Shown: positions 26,073 to 41,000, numbered from the stretch's first letter. The stretch is 64,000 nt of DNA from Microglena sp. YARC (GCA_022414725.1 CM039464.1:31739109-31803108); one strand, 5' to 3'. Notes: generated from the sequence alone by a model not told the origin. A program made the numbers and translations.

Positions 26073-29000
26073 CAAACCACAAAGACACACACACACACAC
26101 ACACACAACACACACACGCAAGCCGCAAACACGTACATACACACACAAGCACACACAAACACACCACATACATACACACCACAAACACAAGCACACCACG
26201 AACACACCCACACACATACAGACGAACACACACACACCACACACACCACAAACACACGCACCACAAAAACACATACACGCCACAAACACACACACATCAC
26301 AAACTCACACGCACAGAAAAACACTGACAAACACCACAAACACGCACAGACTCACCACAAACACAAACACTCACACCTTTTTAATTGCTGCTGTTTGGAT
26401 TCTTCTTGCTCTTGCTCTTGCTCTTGCTGCTGCTCTTGCTCTTGCTGCTGCTCTTGCTCTTGCTCTTGCTCTTGCTCTTGCTCTTGCTCTTGCTCTTGCT
26501 CTTGCTCTTGCTCTTGCTCTTGCACTTGCACTTGCTCTTGCTGCTGCTCTTGCTCTTGCTCTTGCTCTTGCTCTTGCTCTTGCTCTTGCTCTTGCTCTTG
26601 CTCTTGCTCTTGCTCTTGCTCTTGCTCTTGCTCTTGCTCTTGCTCTTGCTCTTGCTCTTGCTCTTGCTCTTGCTCTTGCTCTTGCTGCTGCTCTTGCTCT
26701 TGCTCTTGCTCTTGCTCTTGCTCTTGCTCTTGCTCTTGCTCTTGCTCTTGCATTTGCTCTTGCTCTTGCTGCTGCTCTTGCAGCTGCTGCTGCTGCTGCT
26801 ACATTTGTTGTTATGACCACCAGAAGTATGTCTCAGCTGACTTGCACTTAATACTTGCTTGATGCAGATGACCAAATGCCGGTGAAGCCTGCACCTTTGG
26901 ATTCTTCTTCTTGTTCGTGCTCTTGCTCTTGCTCTTGCTCTTGCTCTTGCTCTTGCTCTTGCTCTTGCTCTTGCTCTTGCTCTTGCTCTTGCTCTTGCTC
27001 TTGCTCTTGCTGCTGCTGCTGCTGCTGCTGCTCTTGCTCTTGCTGCTGCTGCTCTTGCTCTTGCTCTTGCTCTTGCTCTTGCTCTTGCTCTTGCTCTTGC
27101 TCTTGCTCTTGCTGCTCTTGCTCTTGCTCTTGCTCTTGCTCTTGCTCTTGCTCTTGCTGCTGCTCTTGCTCTTGCTCTTGCTCTTGCTCTTGCAGCTGCT
27201 CTTCCTCTTGCTGCTGCTCTTGCTCTTGCTCTTGCTGCTGCTGCTGCTGCTGCTACATTTGTTGCTATGACAACCAGAAGTGATGTCTCAGCTGACTTGC
27301 ACTTAATGCTTGCCTGCTGCAGATGACCAAATGCCGGTGAAGCCTGCACCTTTGGATTATTCTTCTTGCCCTTGCCCTTGCTCTTGCTCTTGCTCTTGCT
27401 CTTGCTCTTGCTCTTGCTCTTGCTCTTGCTCTTGCTGCTGCTCTTGCTCTTGCTCTTGCTCTTGCTCTTGCTCTTGCTCTTGCTCTTGCTCTTGCTCTTG
27501 CTCTTGCTCTTGCTCTTGCTCTTGCTCTTGCTCTTGCTCTTGCTCTTGCTCTTGCTCTTGCTGCTGCTCTTGCTGCTGCTCTTGCTCTTGCTCTTGCTCT
27601 TGCTCTTGCTCTTGCTCTTGCTCTTGCTCTTGCTCTTGCTCTTGCTCTTGCTCTTGCTCTTGCTCTTATATTTGTTCTTGCTATTGCTGCAGCTCTTGCT
27701 GCTTCTGCTGCTGCTGCTACATTTGTTGTTATGACCACCAGAAGTATGTCTCAGCTGACTTGCACTTTATACTTGATTGCTGCCGATGACCAAATGCCGG
27801 TGAACCTGCACCTTTGGATTCTTCTTCTTGCTCTTGCTCTTGCTCTTGCTGCTGCTCTTGCTCTTGCTCTTGCTCTTGCTCTTGCTCTTGCTGCTGCTCA
27901 TCTCTTGCTCTTGCTGCTGCTCTTGCTCTTGCTCTTGCTCTTGCTCTTGCTCTTGCTCTTGCTCTTGCTCTTGCTCTTGCTCTTGCTCTTGCTCTTGCAT
28001 TTGCTCTTGCTCTTGCTCTTGCTGCTGCTGCTGCTGCTGCTGCTGCTACATCTGTTGTTATGACCACCAGAAGTATGTCTCAGCTGACTTGCACTCAATA
28101 CTTGCTTGCTGCAGATGACCAAATGCCGGTGAATCCTGCACCTTTGGATTATTCTTCTTGCTCTTGCCCTTGCTCTTGCTCTTGCTCTTGCTCTTGCTTT
28201 TGCTCTTGCTCTTGCTCTTGCACTTGTTCTTGCTCTTGCTGCTCTTGCTCTTGCTCTTGCTTTTGCTGCTGCTCTTGCTGCTGCTCTTGCTGCTGCTGCT
28301 GCGGCTGCTACATTTGTTGTTATGACCACCAGAAGTATGTCTCAGCTGACTTGCACTTAATACTTGCTTGCTGCAGATGACCAAATGCCGGTGAAGCCTG
28401 CACCTTTGGATTCTCCTTCTTGTTCGTGCTCTTGCTCTTGCTCTTGCTCTTGCTCTTGCTCTTGCTCTTGCTCTTGCTCTTGCTCTTGCTCTTGCTGCTG
28501 CTGCTGCTGCTGCTGCTCTTGCTCTTGCTCTTGCTGCTGCTGCTGCTCTTGCTCTTGCTGCTCTTGCTCTTGCTCTTGCTCTTGCTCTTGCTCTTGCTCT
28601 TGCTCTTGCTGCTGCTCTTGCTCTTGCTCTTGCTCTTGCTCTTGCTCTTGCTCTTGCTCTTGCTCTTGCTCTTGCTCTTGCTCTTGCTCTTGCTCTTGCT
28701 CTTGCTCTTGCTCTTGCTCTTGCTCTTGCTCTTGCTCTTGCTCTTGCTCTTGCTCTTGCTCTTACATTTGCTCTTGCTCTTGACGCAGCTCTTGCTGCTG
28801 CTGCTGCTGCTGCTACATTTGTTGTTATGTCCACCAGAAGTATGTCTCAGCTGACTTGCACTCAATACTTGCTTGCTGCAGATGACCAAATGCCGGTGAA
28901 TCCTGCACCTTTGGATTATTCTTCTTGCTCTTGCCCTTGCTCTTGCTCTTGCTCTTGCTCCTGCTTTTGCTCTTGCTCTTGCTCTTGCTCTTGCTCTTGC

Positions 29001-32000
29001 TCTTGCTCTTGCACTTGCTCTTGCTCTTGCTGCTCTTGCTCTTGCTCTTGCTCTTGCTTTTGCTGCTGCTCTTGCTGCTGCTCTTGCTGCTGCTGCTGCT
29101 GCTGCTACATTTGTTGTTATGACCACCAGAAGTATGTCTCAGCTGACTTGCACTTAATACTTGCTTGCTGCAGATGACCAAATGCCGGTGAATCCTGCAC
29201 CTTTGGATTCTTCTTCTTGCTCTTGCTCTTGCTCTTGCTCTTGCTCTTGCTCTTGCTCTTGCTCTTGCTCTTGCTCTTGCTCTTGCTCTTGCTCTTGCTC
29301 CTGCTCTTGCATTTGCTCTTGCTCTTGCTCTTGCTGCTGCTCTTGCTGCTGCCGCTGCTGCTGCTGCTGCTACATTTGTTGTTATGACCACCAGAAGTAT
29401 GTCTCAGCTGACTTGCACTTAATACTTGCTTGCTGCAGATGACCAAATGCCGGTGAATCCTGCACCTTTGGATTATTCTTCTTGTTCGTGCTCTTGCTCT
29501 TGCTCTTGCTCTTGCTCTTGCTTTTGCTCTTGCTCTTGCTGCTGCTCTTGCTGCTGCTGCTGCTGCTGCTGCTACATTTGTTGTTATGACCACCAGAAGT
29601 ATGTCTCAACTGACTTGCACTTAATACTTGCTTGCTGCAGATGACCAAATGCCGGTGAAGCCTGCACCTTTGGATTCTTCTTCTTGCTCTTGCTCTTGCT
29701 CTTGCTCTTGCTGCTGCTCTTGCTCTTGCTCTTGCTCTTGCTCTTGCTCTTGCTCTTGCTCTTGCTCTTGCTCTTGCTCTTGCTCTTGCTGCTGCTGCTG
29801 CTGCTACATTTGTTGTTATGACCACCAGAAGTGATGTCTAAGCTGACTTGCAATATTTGCCGGCTGCAGATGACCAAACACAAGTCAAGCCTGCACCTTT
29901 GGATATATCCCTACTGCTGGTATTTGATCCAAAGCTAGAGAATGAGTTCGCAACTTTTCGAGCAATGAGGAACATGTATCTGTTGAAGTTATGGTAAGCT
30001 GGTTGGGACCCGTAGCCAAGGAAATCCACACACATCTTCTATATGTTTGAGACATGTTAATGCTACGGCCATCTATCCCTCCATCCCTCCCTCCCTCCCC
30101 TCCCCTCCCGCCCCCCCCCCTCCCTCCCCCCCCCCCCCCCCTCCCTCCCTCCCTCCCTCCCTCCCCCCCCCCCCCCCCCCCTCTCCATCCATTCGTCTAT
30201 CCATTGTGACAGTAGCGCAACTCTCTCCTCAATTCAAGTACGATACTCGTACTGCTCTTACCCACTCTGAAGTAACCGAGTAGTATTGCCATCACAAGTG
30301 CAGTATCATTCTATCACACATGCAACACCATATTATCACACATGCAAACAGACACACACACAGGTAGACACACAAGCAGACACAAACAAACACACACACA
30401 TACACACAGGTAGACACACAAACACACACACACACACACACAGGTAGACACCCACCCACCCACCCACACACACCCACACACACACATACACAAACAGGTA
30501 GACACACGAACATACAGAATTGCCTGCGTGTCTTCAATGCCTCATGCCTGGCCTGATTCTACCACACTGCTTAGATAACTTGCTGACCCTGTCCATCTCT
30601 CCCCCCTGGCCCCCAGGTATATTTTGGCGGCCGTGAGTGTCTTGCACCTGTTCGACGATTTTCCAGCGGGCGGGTTCATTTCCTTGGTCCCCAAGACGGT
30701 TCATGTCATCAACCCTATTGCCATGATGTGGAATGCCCGCTACCCTATAGCAGTGGAGAATTGCTACATGTAAGAGTTGATTATTATCTATAGCAGCAGG
30801 CAGCATTGGAGAATGATCTACAGCAGCCTGGTAGCAGTGGAGAATTGCTACATGTAAGAGTTGAATCAGTATTTTTTGGTGGAGCCCCCTCTTCAAGAGA
30901 TACCCATTTGTCCGTCCGACCGACTGACCGACCGTATGACCGAGACGAAGCCTGACACATCAGCCAACAGTCTCGTAGCTAACTCGCTTCCGTTGCCACA
31001 TGTCGCTCCGTCGCGATCACTCTACACCATTTTTTAGCGTCGCATGCGACGCTGCATAGAACTTGTCTTATCAGCTACAAGCAGCAGCTCCTAGGCAGCT
31101 CCCTGACTCATCCACTGGGCTCTGCGCAGGAATGTCAAAAGGTGTAGGTTATTGATGACGGCAGTGTCCAGGTGCAGTAGACTGCGCTGGGTGTAGCTGG
31201 ATTGGGAGGCACAGGAGCTGCCTAGAAGCTGCGGCTTGAAGCTGATTTTTTTTTACTGAGATTAATAGTTCCAGTGTAATACTGAAGCTAATGCTTATAC
31301 CAATGCTTATGGTAATGCTCATGATTATGATTATGCCAATATTTATGCATGTATGTATATATTTTTCAGTCCAAGGCAGCCAAACAGGCTAAAGGGACTT
31401 GCCCAACCAATGCTAATGGTAATAATGTCAATGATAATGCCAATGCTAATGCTAACATTAATGCTAATGCCAATGCTAACGTTAATGCTGATGCTAATGC
31501 CAATGCCAATGCTAACGTTTATGCTAATGCTAATACTTATGCCAATGCTAAGGCCAATGGCAAAGCTAACGTTAATGCTAATGCTAATGCCAATGCTAAT
31601 GTTAATGCTAATGCCAATGCTAATGTTAATGCTAATGCCAATGCTAACGTTAATGCTAATGCTAATGCCAATGCTAACGTTAATGCTAATGCCAATGCTA
31701 ACGTTAATGCTAATGCTAATGCCAATGCTTACGTTAATGATAATGCTTATGCCAATGCCAATGCTAACGTTTATGCTAATGCTAATGCTAATGCCAATGC
31801 TAACGTTAATGCTAATGCTAATGTTAATGCTAATGCCAATGCTAACGTTAACGCTAATGCTTATGCCAATGCCAATGCCAATGCTAACGTTTATGCTGAT
31901 GCTAATGCCAATGCTAATGCTAATGCCAATGCTAATGTTAATGCCAATGCCAATACTAACGTTAATGCTAATGCCAATGCCAACGTTAATGCTAATGCCA

Positions 32001-35000
32001 ATGCCAACGTTAATGCTAATGGCAATGCCAACGTTAATGCTAATGCCAATGCCAGCGTTAATGCTAATGGCAATGCCAACGTTAATGCTAATGCTAATGC
32101 CAATGCCAATACCAATACTTATGCCAATACCAATGCTAACAACACTGCTAATGCTAATATGTATGCCAATGCAAATGCCAATGGCAATGCCAATGCTAAC
32201 GGTAAATTTAATGCTATTGCATATTGCCAATGCCGATGCCAATACCAATACGTATGCCAATACCAATGCTAACAACAATGCTAATGCTAGTACGTATGCC
32301 AACGCTAATGCCAATGCTAACGCTAATGCTAATGCTAATGCCAAACTTGTGACACAACCTTAGCAAACATGCTAATGCTCATGTCAATGCAGGATAAGTG
32401 GCCTGCTCAGAAGCCTGAATTCATACTATGTGTACTTCACTGGTGATGTGAGCTACGCCAAAAGGTGAGTCTTTCTGGGCAATTGTTGTGGACAGGGAAG
32501 GTGTTGAGGACTGAGAATTTGGTGGACTTGAAATTTGGTGGACTTGGAGTTTGGTGCACTTGGAATTTGGTGGACTTGGATTTTGGTGAACCTGGACTTT
32601 GGTGGACTTGGAATTTGGTCGACTTAGAATTTGTTGTGGACTGGGACTTCGGTGCATTTTAAGCTTCATCTCGGTTTGTTGTATGCCTTGCCTTGCTTAC
32701 CTATATATATAGGGACCGGCATATCATATGATTTTGACCATAGGCGAGTATGATACCATATGATGTCATACAAATTGCATCATATGCAATTGTATATAAA
32801 TGGTAACCTTAGCCTAGTCAGACTGCCGGCATCATACCCGAAAAAACATGAAAATAGTACATTTTCTGTTTTGAAGGGATTATTATCGCCTAGGATTCGT
32901 TACCAACAAAAAAAAGTGGTTTCCGTCAAAAAAACTTTCTCCACAATTCTCCAAACCTCATGTTTATTGAATATTCGGATTCTCCTTGAAATTATATGAC
33001 CGCCTTCTTTTGTTATTCATGTTTCGCCAACATATAAGCATCGTAAATTGCGGTACGAAGTACAAAAACACACCCGTAAGGAAAAACCAAAATGTTACCC
33101 AAATCTAAATTTTATTGCATTTTCGGAAACGCCTTGAAATTCTTTTACGTGCAGTTCCAAGGAAATCATGGTTTGACCACATATAAGTATAGTAAAGTGC
33201 GGTACAAAGTACAAAAAGACCTGGTAAAAAACGATTTTCTAAAAACGTCGTTTTACACAATTTGATTGCATATTCGGATTTGTATTGAAGTTCTATGACA
33301 TTTAGCACTAAGGTAATCATGTTTGGACCACGTATAACCATAATAAATTGCGGTACAAAGTGCGAAAAGACCAGGCAAACAATCGTGACAAAAAGGTAAG
33401 GATTCCACTTAAGGGTGCCACAAGCTAACATTGCAAATGAAAAGTATACCATCACGAGCCTAACCACCTGTTTGGGAATATAATTGTTCTCAAAACATCA
33501 ATTTCGAAACATGTAAGCATCCTAATCCGTAAAATTGTGTCTTTGGCACTTAGGCGTTTTGCTACATTTCGCTCTGAGACCATAGAGCCAACCATGCAAT
33601 CTAGAGGTCGGCAGTTCGAATCTGCCTCGGACCTAAAACACGTTTTTCGAAAATCGCACTTTTACTCACCAAGAAGCCCTGTCATTCATTATTATGTTGA
33701 AATTCGGGTTCCAAGCGAAATTATATTATCTGTAGCTCTAAACTGGAGTTGTTTGAGCAAGATATAAGCATAGTGCTTTAGCTTGCGGTGTAATTATAGC
33801 ACAAAATCGCAAATTTGTCGGTGTTGCACTCTTCTTACTCGAAGCAACACATAGTATATCACATAGCAATTTTGCATCTTATTTATATTTCGAGCACATT
33901 ATCATCAGATCACACATTAGCATCACAAGTCAAAAAGACAACACAATTTAGGGTATTTGGGGCCAAAATGTAACAATTCACAAGTAAGGATTCGACTTAA
34001 GGGTGCCACGAGCTAACATTGCGAATGATAAGTATACCAACATGAGCTTAAACATGAGTTTGTGAATAGAAATGTTCTTAAACGATCCATTTGGAAACAT
34101 ATAAGCATCCAAATCCGTGAAATAGTGTCTTTGGCACTTTGGCTTTTTGCTACATTTCGCTCATAGACCATATAATAATATTACAATCTTTAAACAAAAA
34201 ACGGTTTTTTTCGGGATGTGACTAGTAGGAAACCCTTTATATGATGTCATATGATATCATATTGCCGTTCCATATATATATGATATATACACCCCTAGAC
34301 TCGGTTGGTTGTATGCCTTGCCTTGCTTACCTCTATGTATAGGTGTGTAATATATGTAATATATCCCCCCTGACTACCCTGGGGGAAAGAGATGGTGATG
34401 TGAGCTGTGCAAAAAAGGGAGTATGCTTGGTATCTCTCGGTTGGTTGTATTCTGGGGTATTTTGGTTGTATGCCTTGCCTTGCTTACCTCAATTTCAACC
34501 TTGAGACCCATGGTGCAGTATAGACAAGACTGTTGAGTGCTGTGTGAGTTGCCCAGTACACCATGGGCAGCAGACAACTCTTATCAACGGGAGCACTCCA
34601 GGATCCATAGTTTTCTTTTCAGTTACGAGCAGCAGCCTCTAGCTCCCTGAGCCAGCCACTGGGCTAAGCCCCAAGATTTTGACAGTTCTGGACAGCGGAT
34701 TCTATCAGCTTCCAGACACACTAGATTTCATTAACTTTGGCTGAATAGCCAGTCAGGGGAGCTGCTTAGAAGCTGCTGCCATTAGCTGAAAATAAAGAAC
34801 ACTGTCCAGGATTCACTCATTTTTGTAAGACTCTTGTTTCATTGCTCACAAGGTATAGTTCTGCCCATTGAAATGTATGTTAACAGTCCACGGGTAGCCG
34901 AATAGGCTAAAGGGACTTGCCCAACCTCATAAAGGCAGTTTAAAAAATAAGCACTGGTGACTTGAACCCCAAGGTGGATGCACATATTAACGGCATACCA

Positions 35001-38000
35001 TATGCTGTTGACCAAAGGCGACTATGATATCATATGAATATATGATATCATACAAACTGCATCATCTGATATCAGATATGAGTGGTAACTTTGGCCGTGG
35101 TAGATCGCCGACATCACATGATATCATATGATGAAACGATATCATATGATATCGTACTGCCGTTCCCTACATATTTGTACGGATCTGCAAGGGCCTTGGC
35201 AGGGTCCTGCATTTTGTGTATGGTTAAAAACGTAGATGGGGGTCTTCAAGTTACTCACAAGCAGTGCCTGGCACTTAACTTTGGGTCTCCAGACCGTTTT
35301 TTAAAATCTGATTCACGTAGATGGGCTCCCAAAGCTTATTTGCTAGCACATTAGCACGCCTGCTTTGCAGTACCCTGGGCCTTGACATATACGTACGTTA
35401 GTTACAGTCTAGGGGTAGCCACTTTGGGCCAACCTCAAACTCCAAGACCATCTCCAGACTTTTGGAAGGTACCAATATAGTATAATTGGTATGTATATAT
35501 GTTACAATCCAGGGGTAGGCCAATACGCTAAAGGGACTTGCCCAACCGTGCCTTTTTTACTTTTAGGAGGTACCACTGTTATATTGCATGTGCAGGTGTA
35601 TGGCTTCCTCCCTAAGCTGTTATTCTGTTTGTCCTTCGACAGGTTCATGGCGCCTGTTCTCTCTTTTGTACTCACACGTTTCCCCCATTGGTTACACTTG
35701 AGGCCAATCTCAAACTGTCAAGACCATCTTCAGACTTTTAGGAGGTACCACTATGGTATCATTTGTATATTGCATGTGCAGGTTAAAGGTTTCCTCCCTA
35801 AGCTGTTATTCTGTGTGTCCTTTGGGCCAACCTCAAGCCCTCAATACCTCTAGACTTCAGCCCTCAAGATCTCTAGACTTTTAAGGGGTACCACTGTGGT
35901 ATAATTGGTATATTGCATGTGCAGGTGGAAGGTTTCCTCTCTAACCTGTTATTCTGTTTGTCCTTCGACAGGTTCATGTCGCCTAAAATCTCTTTTGTGT
36001 TAGCTTTGGTCAATACGTTCTGCTACCAGGTGAGGTTTGACCAGGGTTTTTGTTTTAGGGTCTACAACAACAATAACACGAACAACCACCTCCACCACCA
36101 CCACCAACACCAACACAAAAACCACCAACACCATCACCATCAACACCATCAACACGAACATCAAGAGCACCACCACCACCACCACCAACAACAACAACAC
36201 CATCAACACCAACACCATCAACACCAAAACCCAAACCACCAACATCAACACCAACACCAACACCACGAACAACAAGAGCCCCCCCACCACCACCACCACC
36301 AACAACAACAGCACCACCACCAACACTATCTCTGTTCCATCTAATCAACACAGATCAGCTATCCCAAGCACCTGGTGTGGAAACTTCCAATCCTTATCAT
36401 CACCTTGTACTTCTACACGATACTGGAGTTCGAGACAACCTTCCAGCAATTGCTGCTGCTGCTAGTAGCTCACACGGGGACTGCCTTGTACGGCTGTTAC
36501 CTGGACCTCGACCACAAGCGAGCATTCATGCAGCAGCGTGCGCTGGCAGAGGAGGTGAGTGGGGTCACATAGGCGGGCCACATAGTTTTCTGTGTGTGTG
36601 TGTGGCGTGATTTATAGTTGTGAAGTGGCTGAGGGGTCACCTGTATCTTGACCACAAGCGAGCATTCATGCAGCAGCGTGCGTTGGCAGATAGAGGAGGT
36701 GGGTGGTGTCATGTAGGCAGGCCACACAGTTGTGTGTGTGTGTGCATACCCTAGGTACCCTCTCACCCATCCCATGATGCACCTGTTTGTGTGCAGGCCA
36801 TTGGTATATACGTAGGCCAATACAATTGAATGGACAGAACAAGGCACGGTGAGCAGTGAAACGTGATCCTAAACAAAAATGAGTGAATCCTGGAGTGCTC
36901 CCAGGCCATTACATCAGTAGACCAATACCCTACGTACTCTATCACCCATCCCATGATGCACTTAGTGTGCGTTGGCAGAGGAGGTGGGTGGGGTCACATA
37001 GGCGGGCCATCTAGTTTTCTGTGTGTGTGTGGCGGGCTTCATAGATTTGAAGTGGCTAGGGGGTTGTCAGGAACTTGGCCACAAGCGGACATTCATACAG
37101 CAGCGTGCGTTGGCAGAGGAGGTGGGTGGGGTCATGTAGGCAGGCCACATGGTTGTGTGTGTGTGTGTGCATACCCTACGTACCCTCTCACCCATACCTT
37201 GATCATTTGCATGTCTGCAGGCCAGAGGCTCCTCTCAAAGTGCCAGGGGTATGATCTCAACGCACGCTGGAGTCCAGGCAGCTTGTAGTGCCTCCGGTGG
37301 TGCCTCCGGTAAGCTTGCCTTTCAGCAGAGCCAGATGGAATCCACGGAGTTGTCTGCGGAGGCGGTAGTGGCCGATGAGGCGATGGTGGTGGCTGACGAG
37401 GCGGCGGCGGTGGCCGAGGAGGCAGTGGAGTCCACCTGGGAGCAAAGGAACGCGGGTGACCCTGCGGAGATTCTGAGTGTCCCCGTTGCACAGGAGCTTT
37501 ACCCCCGAGGGACAGCGGGAGCTATGGCCAGCACAAAGCATCAAGTAGGCGATTCATCTGCTGAGGCGGTGCTCACCAAGGAAGCGGTGGAGACGGAGGT
37601 GGTGGGGTGCTTTGGTCTGCACACGGAGGAGTTAACTACTTTTGATTCTGCAAGCGTGTTTGACCTCATGATTGACAGCAGCAGCCCGGTTGCTCCTTCA
37701 AGGACATGTGGGCTGGCTGCATGGAACGACTGGGATACCTTCCTAGAGAAACATGTCAACCAGGCGTACAGGAGAGGGGACTCTGTTGAGCTAGGCAGCT
37801 TCTCCATATGTAACTGCATGGATGATCACATCGAGCTAGGCTACTTCCCCATTAGTGACCTCATTGAGCCAGGCCACTCCCCCATAGATGAGCGCAACCA
37901 GCTAGGCCACTACCCCACGAGTGACAACATAAGTGCAGAGCAAGGTCACTATCCTGCCGCAAGCTGCACTCCTCTAGGAGGCAAATTCCAGGAGGAGGTC

Positions 38001-41000
38001 ACTCCCATTCCCGCCCACGGTGCAGCTCAGAGAGGGTATTCGCATCAGCCAAGTCCTGTAGTAAATCCTATTTCTACCCACGGTGCAGCCCGGGAGCATA
38101 TTTCTGCAAGCTTGAAAATGCATGACGAACATACTCGTCCCTGGGAGCTTGAACAAAGTAGCCCAACATCGTTCCAGGTAAGCTGATGGGGGTGGCGGTG
38201 ATGATGATGATGATGGTGATGATGATTAGAACAGACAAGTCCCTGCAAGATTGGACTATGTAGCCCAACCTCATTCCAGGTATGCTGAGGGGGGTGGCGG
38301 TGATGATGATAATGATGATGATGATGATTAGAACAGACACGTCCGTGGGAGCTTGAACATGGTAGCCCAACCTCATTCTAGGTAAGCTGATGGGGTTGGT
38401 GGAGATGATGATAATGATGATGGTGATGATTAGAACAGAGAAGTCCCTCAGAGCTTGAACAAGGTAGCCCTAGCTCATTCTAGGTAAGCTGATGGGGGTG
38501 GCGGTGATGATGATGATGATGATGATGGTGATATGATTAGAACAGACAAGTCCCTGGGAGCTTGAACAAGGTAGCCCTAGCTCATTCCAGGTATGCTGAT
38601 GGGGGTGGCGGTGATGATGATGATGATGGTGATGATTAGAACAGACAAGTCCGTGGGAGCTTGAACAAGGTAGCCCAATCTCATTCCAGGTATGCTGATG
38701 GGGGTGGCGGTGATGATGATGATGATAATGATGGTGATGATTAGAACAGACACGTCCGTGGGAGCTTGAACATGGTAGCCCAACCTCATTCTAGGTAAGC
38801 TGATGGGGTTGGCGGAGATGATGATAATGATGATGGTGGTGATTAGAACAGACAAGTCCGTGGGAGCTTGAACAAGGTAGCCCTAGCTCATTCCAGATAT
38901 GCTGAGGGGGGCGGCGGTGATGATGATGATGATGATTAGAACATACAAGTTCCTGCAAACTTTATCTATGTATCATGATCACTATCATCACTTAACTTAT
39001 CATCATCACAATCATCACTAAACCTATCATCATCACTATCATCACTAAACTTATCATCATCACAATCATCACTAAACATATCTGCATCACTATCATCACT
39101 AAACTTATCATCATCACTAAACTTATCATCATCATCATCATCATCATCATCACTAAACTTATCTGCATCACCGCTATCATCACTATCATCACTGAACCTA
39201 TCATCATCGCTAAACGTATCAAAACTACTGCACCTGACCCCCTCATGCACCTATCACCCCTTCACTGTAGCAGCAGACACCCTTAGCCCTTGCACCCGGC
39301 TTCCCATCTGTTCACCTGGTCCCCAGTTGTGAATTTATTACCTGATATACATTGGTATAGTGGTAGACCAAATCACTTTGAGGATGAAGAGCCGGGGGTT
39401 TGATTCCCCCTTCGGTCGCTCTTGGCGTTGCAGGTCGTTGTCAACCGCGATGGTAGCTTGTCCAGTTGAGGTAGAAGACCGCTCTCTACCCGCGTACGAC
39501 GGGTTCCCTTAATACCACGACCCACCAGGCGTTATCATTACCTCTATTTTAATTTATTACCTCCGTTCAAACAGAAATGTCTCAATTACTGTAGTTAAGA
39601 GAGGGCAGGCACTCCGCAGTTTGTGTTGCTGGATGCTTGTTATAATTGGTGGTTGGCCCCAGTGAAAGCAAACGGGCTGGCCCCCTCAACCTCACGCCTC
39701 GTAATCAGGCGTACTATTTATTTATTTATTCAACCTATTCCCTCTAGGTGACTTCCTAATACTGGATGGTCTAAACTCACAGGATTGTTAACATTGCACC
39801 TCACCCCCCATTGCATTGCACTGAATTGTACTGCACTCTATTGCACCTCACCCCCCATTGCACTCTATTGCACCTCACCCCTCATTGCACTGTACTGTAT
39901 TGGACTGCACTCCATTACACCTCACCCCCCATTGTATTGTACTGCACTCCATTACACCCCAACCTCCATTGTACTGTACTGCACTCCATTGCACCTCACC
40001 CCCCATTGTACTGCACTGCACTCTATTGCACCTCACCCCCATAGCGCTGTAAATCAACATGACACATGGCCGAAGCTGTCCTAAGTAGGACTGTAAATCA
40101 ACATGACACATGGCTGAACCTATCCCAAGTAGGACTGTAAATAAACATACCACATGGCTGAACCTATCCTAAGTAGAACTGTAAATCAACATGACACATG
40201 GCTGAACCTATCCTATGTAGAACTGTAAATCAACATACCACATGGCTGAACCTATCCTATGTAGAACTGTAAATCAACATACCACATGGCTCAACCAATA
40301 CTAAGTAGGACTGTAAATCAACATGACACATGGCTCAACCTATCCTAAGTAGGACTGTAAATCAACATGACACATTGCTGAACCTATCCCAAGTAGGACT
40401 GTAAATCAACATGACACATGGCTCAACCTATCCTAAGTAGGACTGTAAATCAACATGACACATGGCTCAACCTATCCTAAGTAGGACTGTAAATCAACAT
40501 GACACATGGCTGAACCTATCCTATTTAGGACTGTAAATCAACATGACACATGGCTCAACCTATCCTAAGTAGGACTGTAAATCAGCATGACACATGGCTG
40601 AACCTATCCTATTTAGGACTGTAAATCAACATGACACATGGCTCAACCTATCCCAAGTAGGACTGTAAATCAACATGACACATGGCTGAACCTATCCTAA
40701 GTAGGACTGTAAATCAACATGACACATGGCTCAACCTATCCTAAGTAGGACTGTAAATCAACATGACACATTGCTGAACCCATCCTAAGTAGGACTGTAA
40801 ATCAACATGACACATAGCTGAACCTATCCTATTTAGGACTGTAAATCAACATGACACATAGCTGAACCTATCCTAAGTAGGACTGTAAATCAACATGACA
40901 CATGGCTCAACCTATCCTAAGTAGGACTGTAAATCAACATGACACATAGCTGAAACTACATTTAGTTGGACTGTAAATCAATATCACATTTACCTGGCCC

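Larger units (their letters stand above)
32710..34272. mobile_element. hAT-like MITE, family A, copy 2, split by a nested element
   Basis: The left part (32710-32836) starts TAGGGACCGGCATATCATAT; the right part (about 34235-34272) ends ATCATATTGCCGTTCCA. TATATATA flanks both sides. The gap is filled by the nested insertion at 32837-34215. Confidence 0.75.

Noticed and set aside
26385..29830. Poly-Leu, poly-(Ser-Cys), poly-(Ala-Arg) and poly-(Ser-Lys) ORFs
   Set aside because: All are translations of the (CTCTTG)n spacer in different frames; the locus lies between exons 4 and 5.
31343..32363. Asn-Ala, Met-Pro and Ile-Gly-Ser ORFs of 300+ codons
   Set aside because: Products of the GCTAAT-type hexamer array in intron 6, open in many frames.
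32600..33100. Genes from short ORFs in AT-rich sequence
   Set aside because: No domain, no codon bias, and the interval is explained by transposon sequence.
40047..40990. CRISPR-like appearance of regularly spaced repeats
   Set aside because: The whole 44-bp unit is repeated without unique spacers, and the context is a eukaryotic intron.
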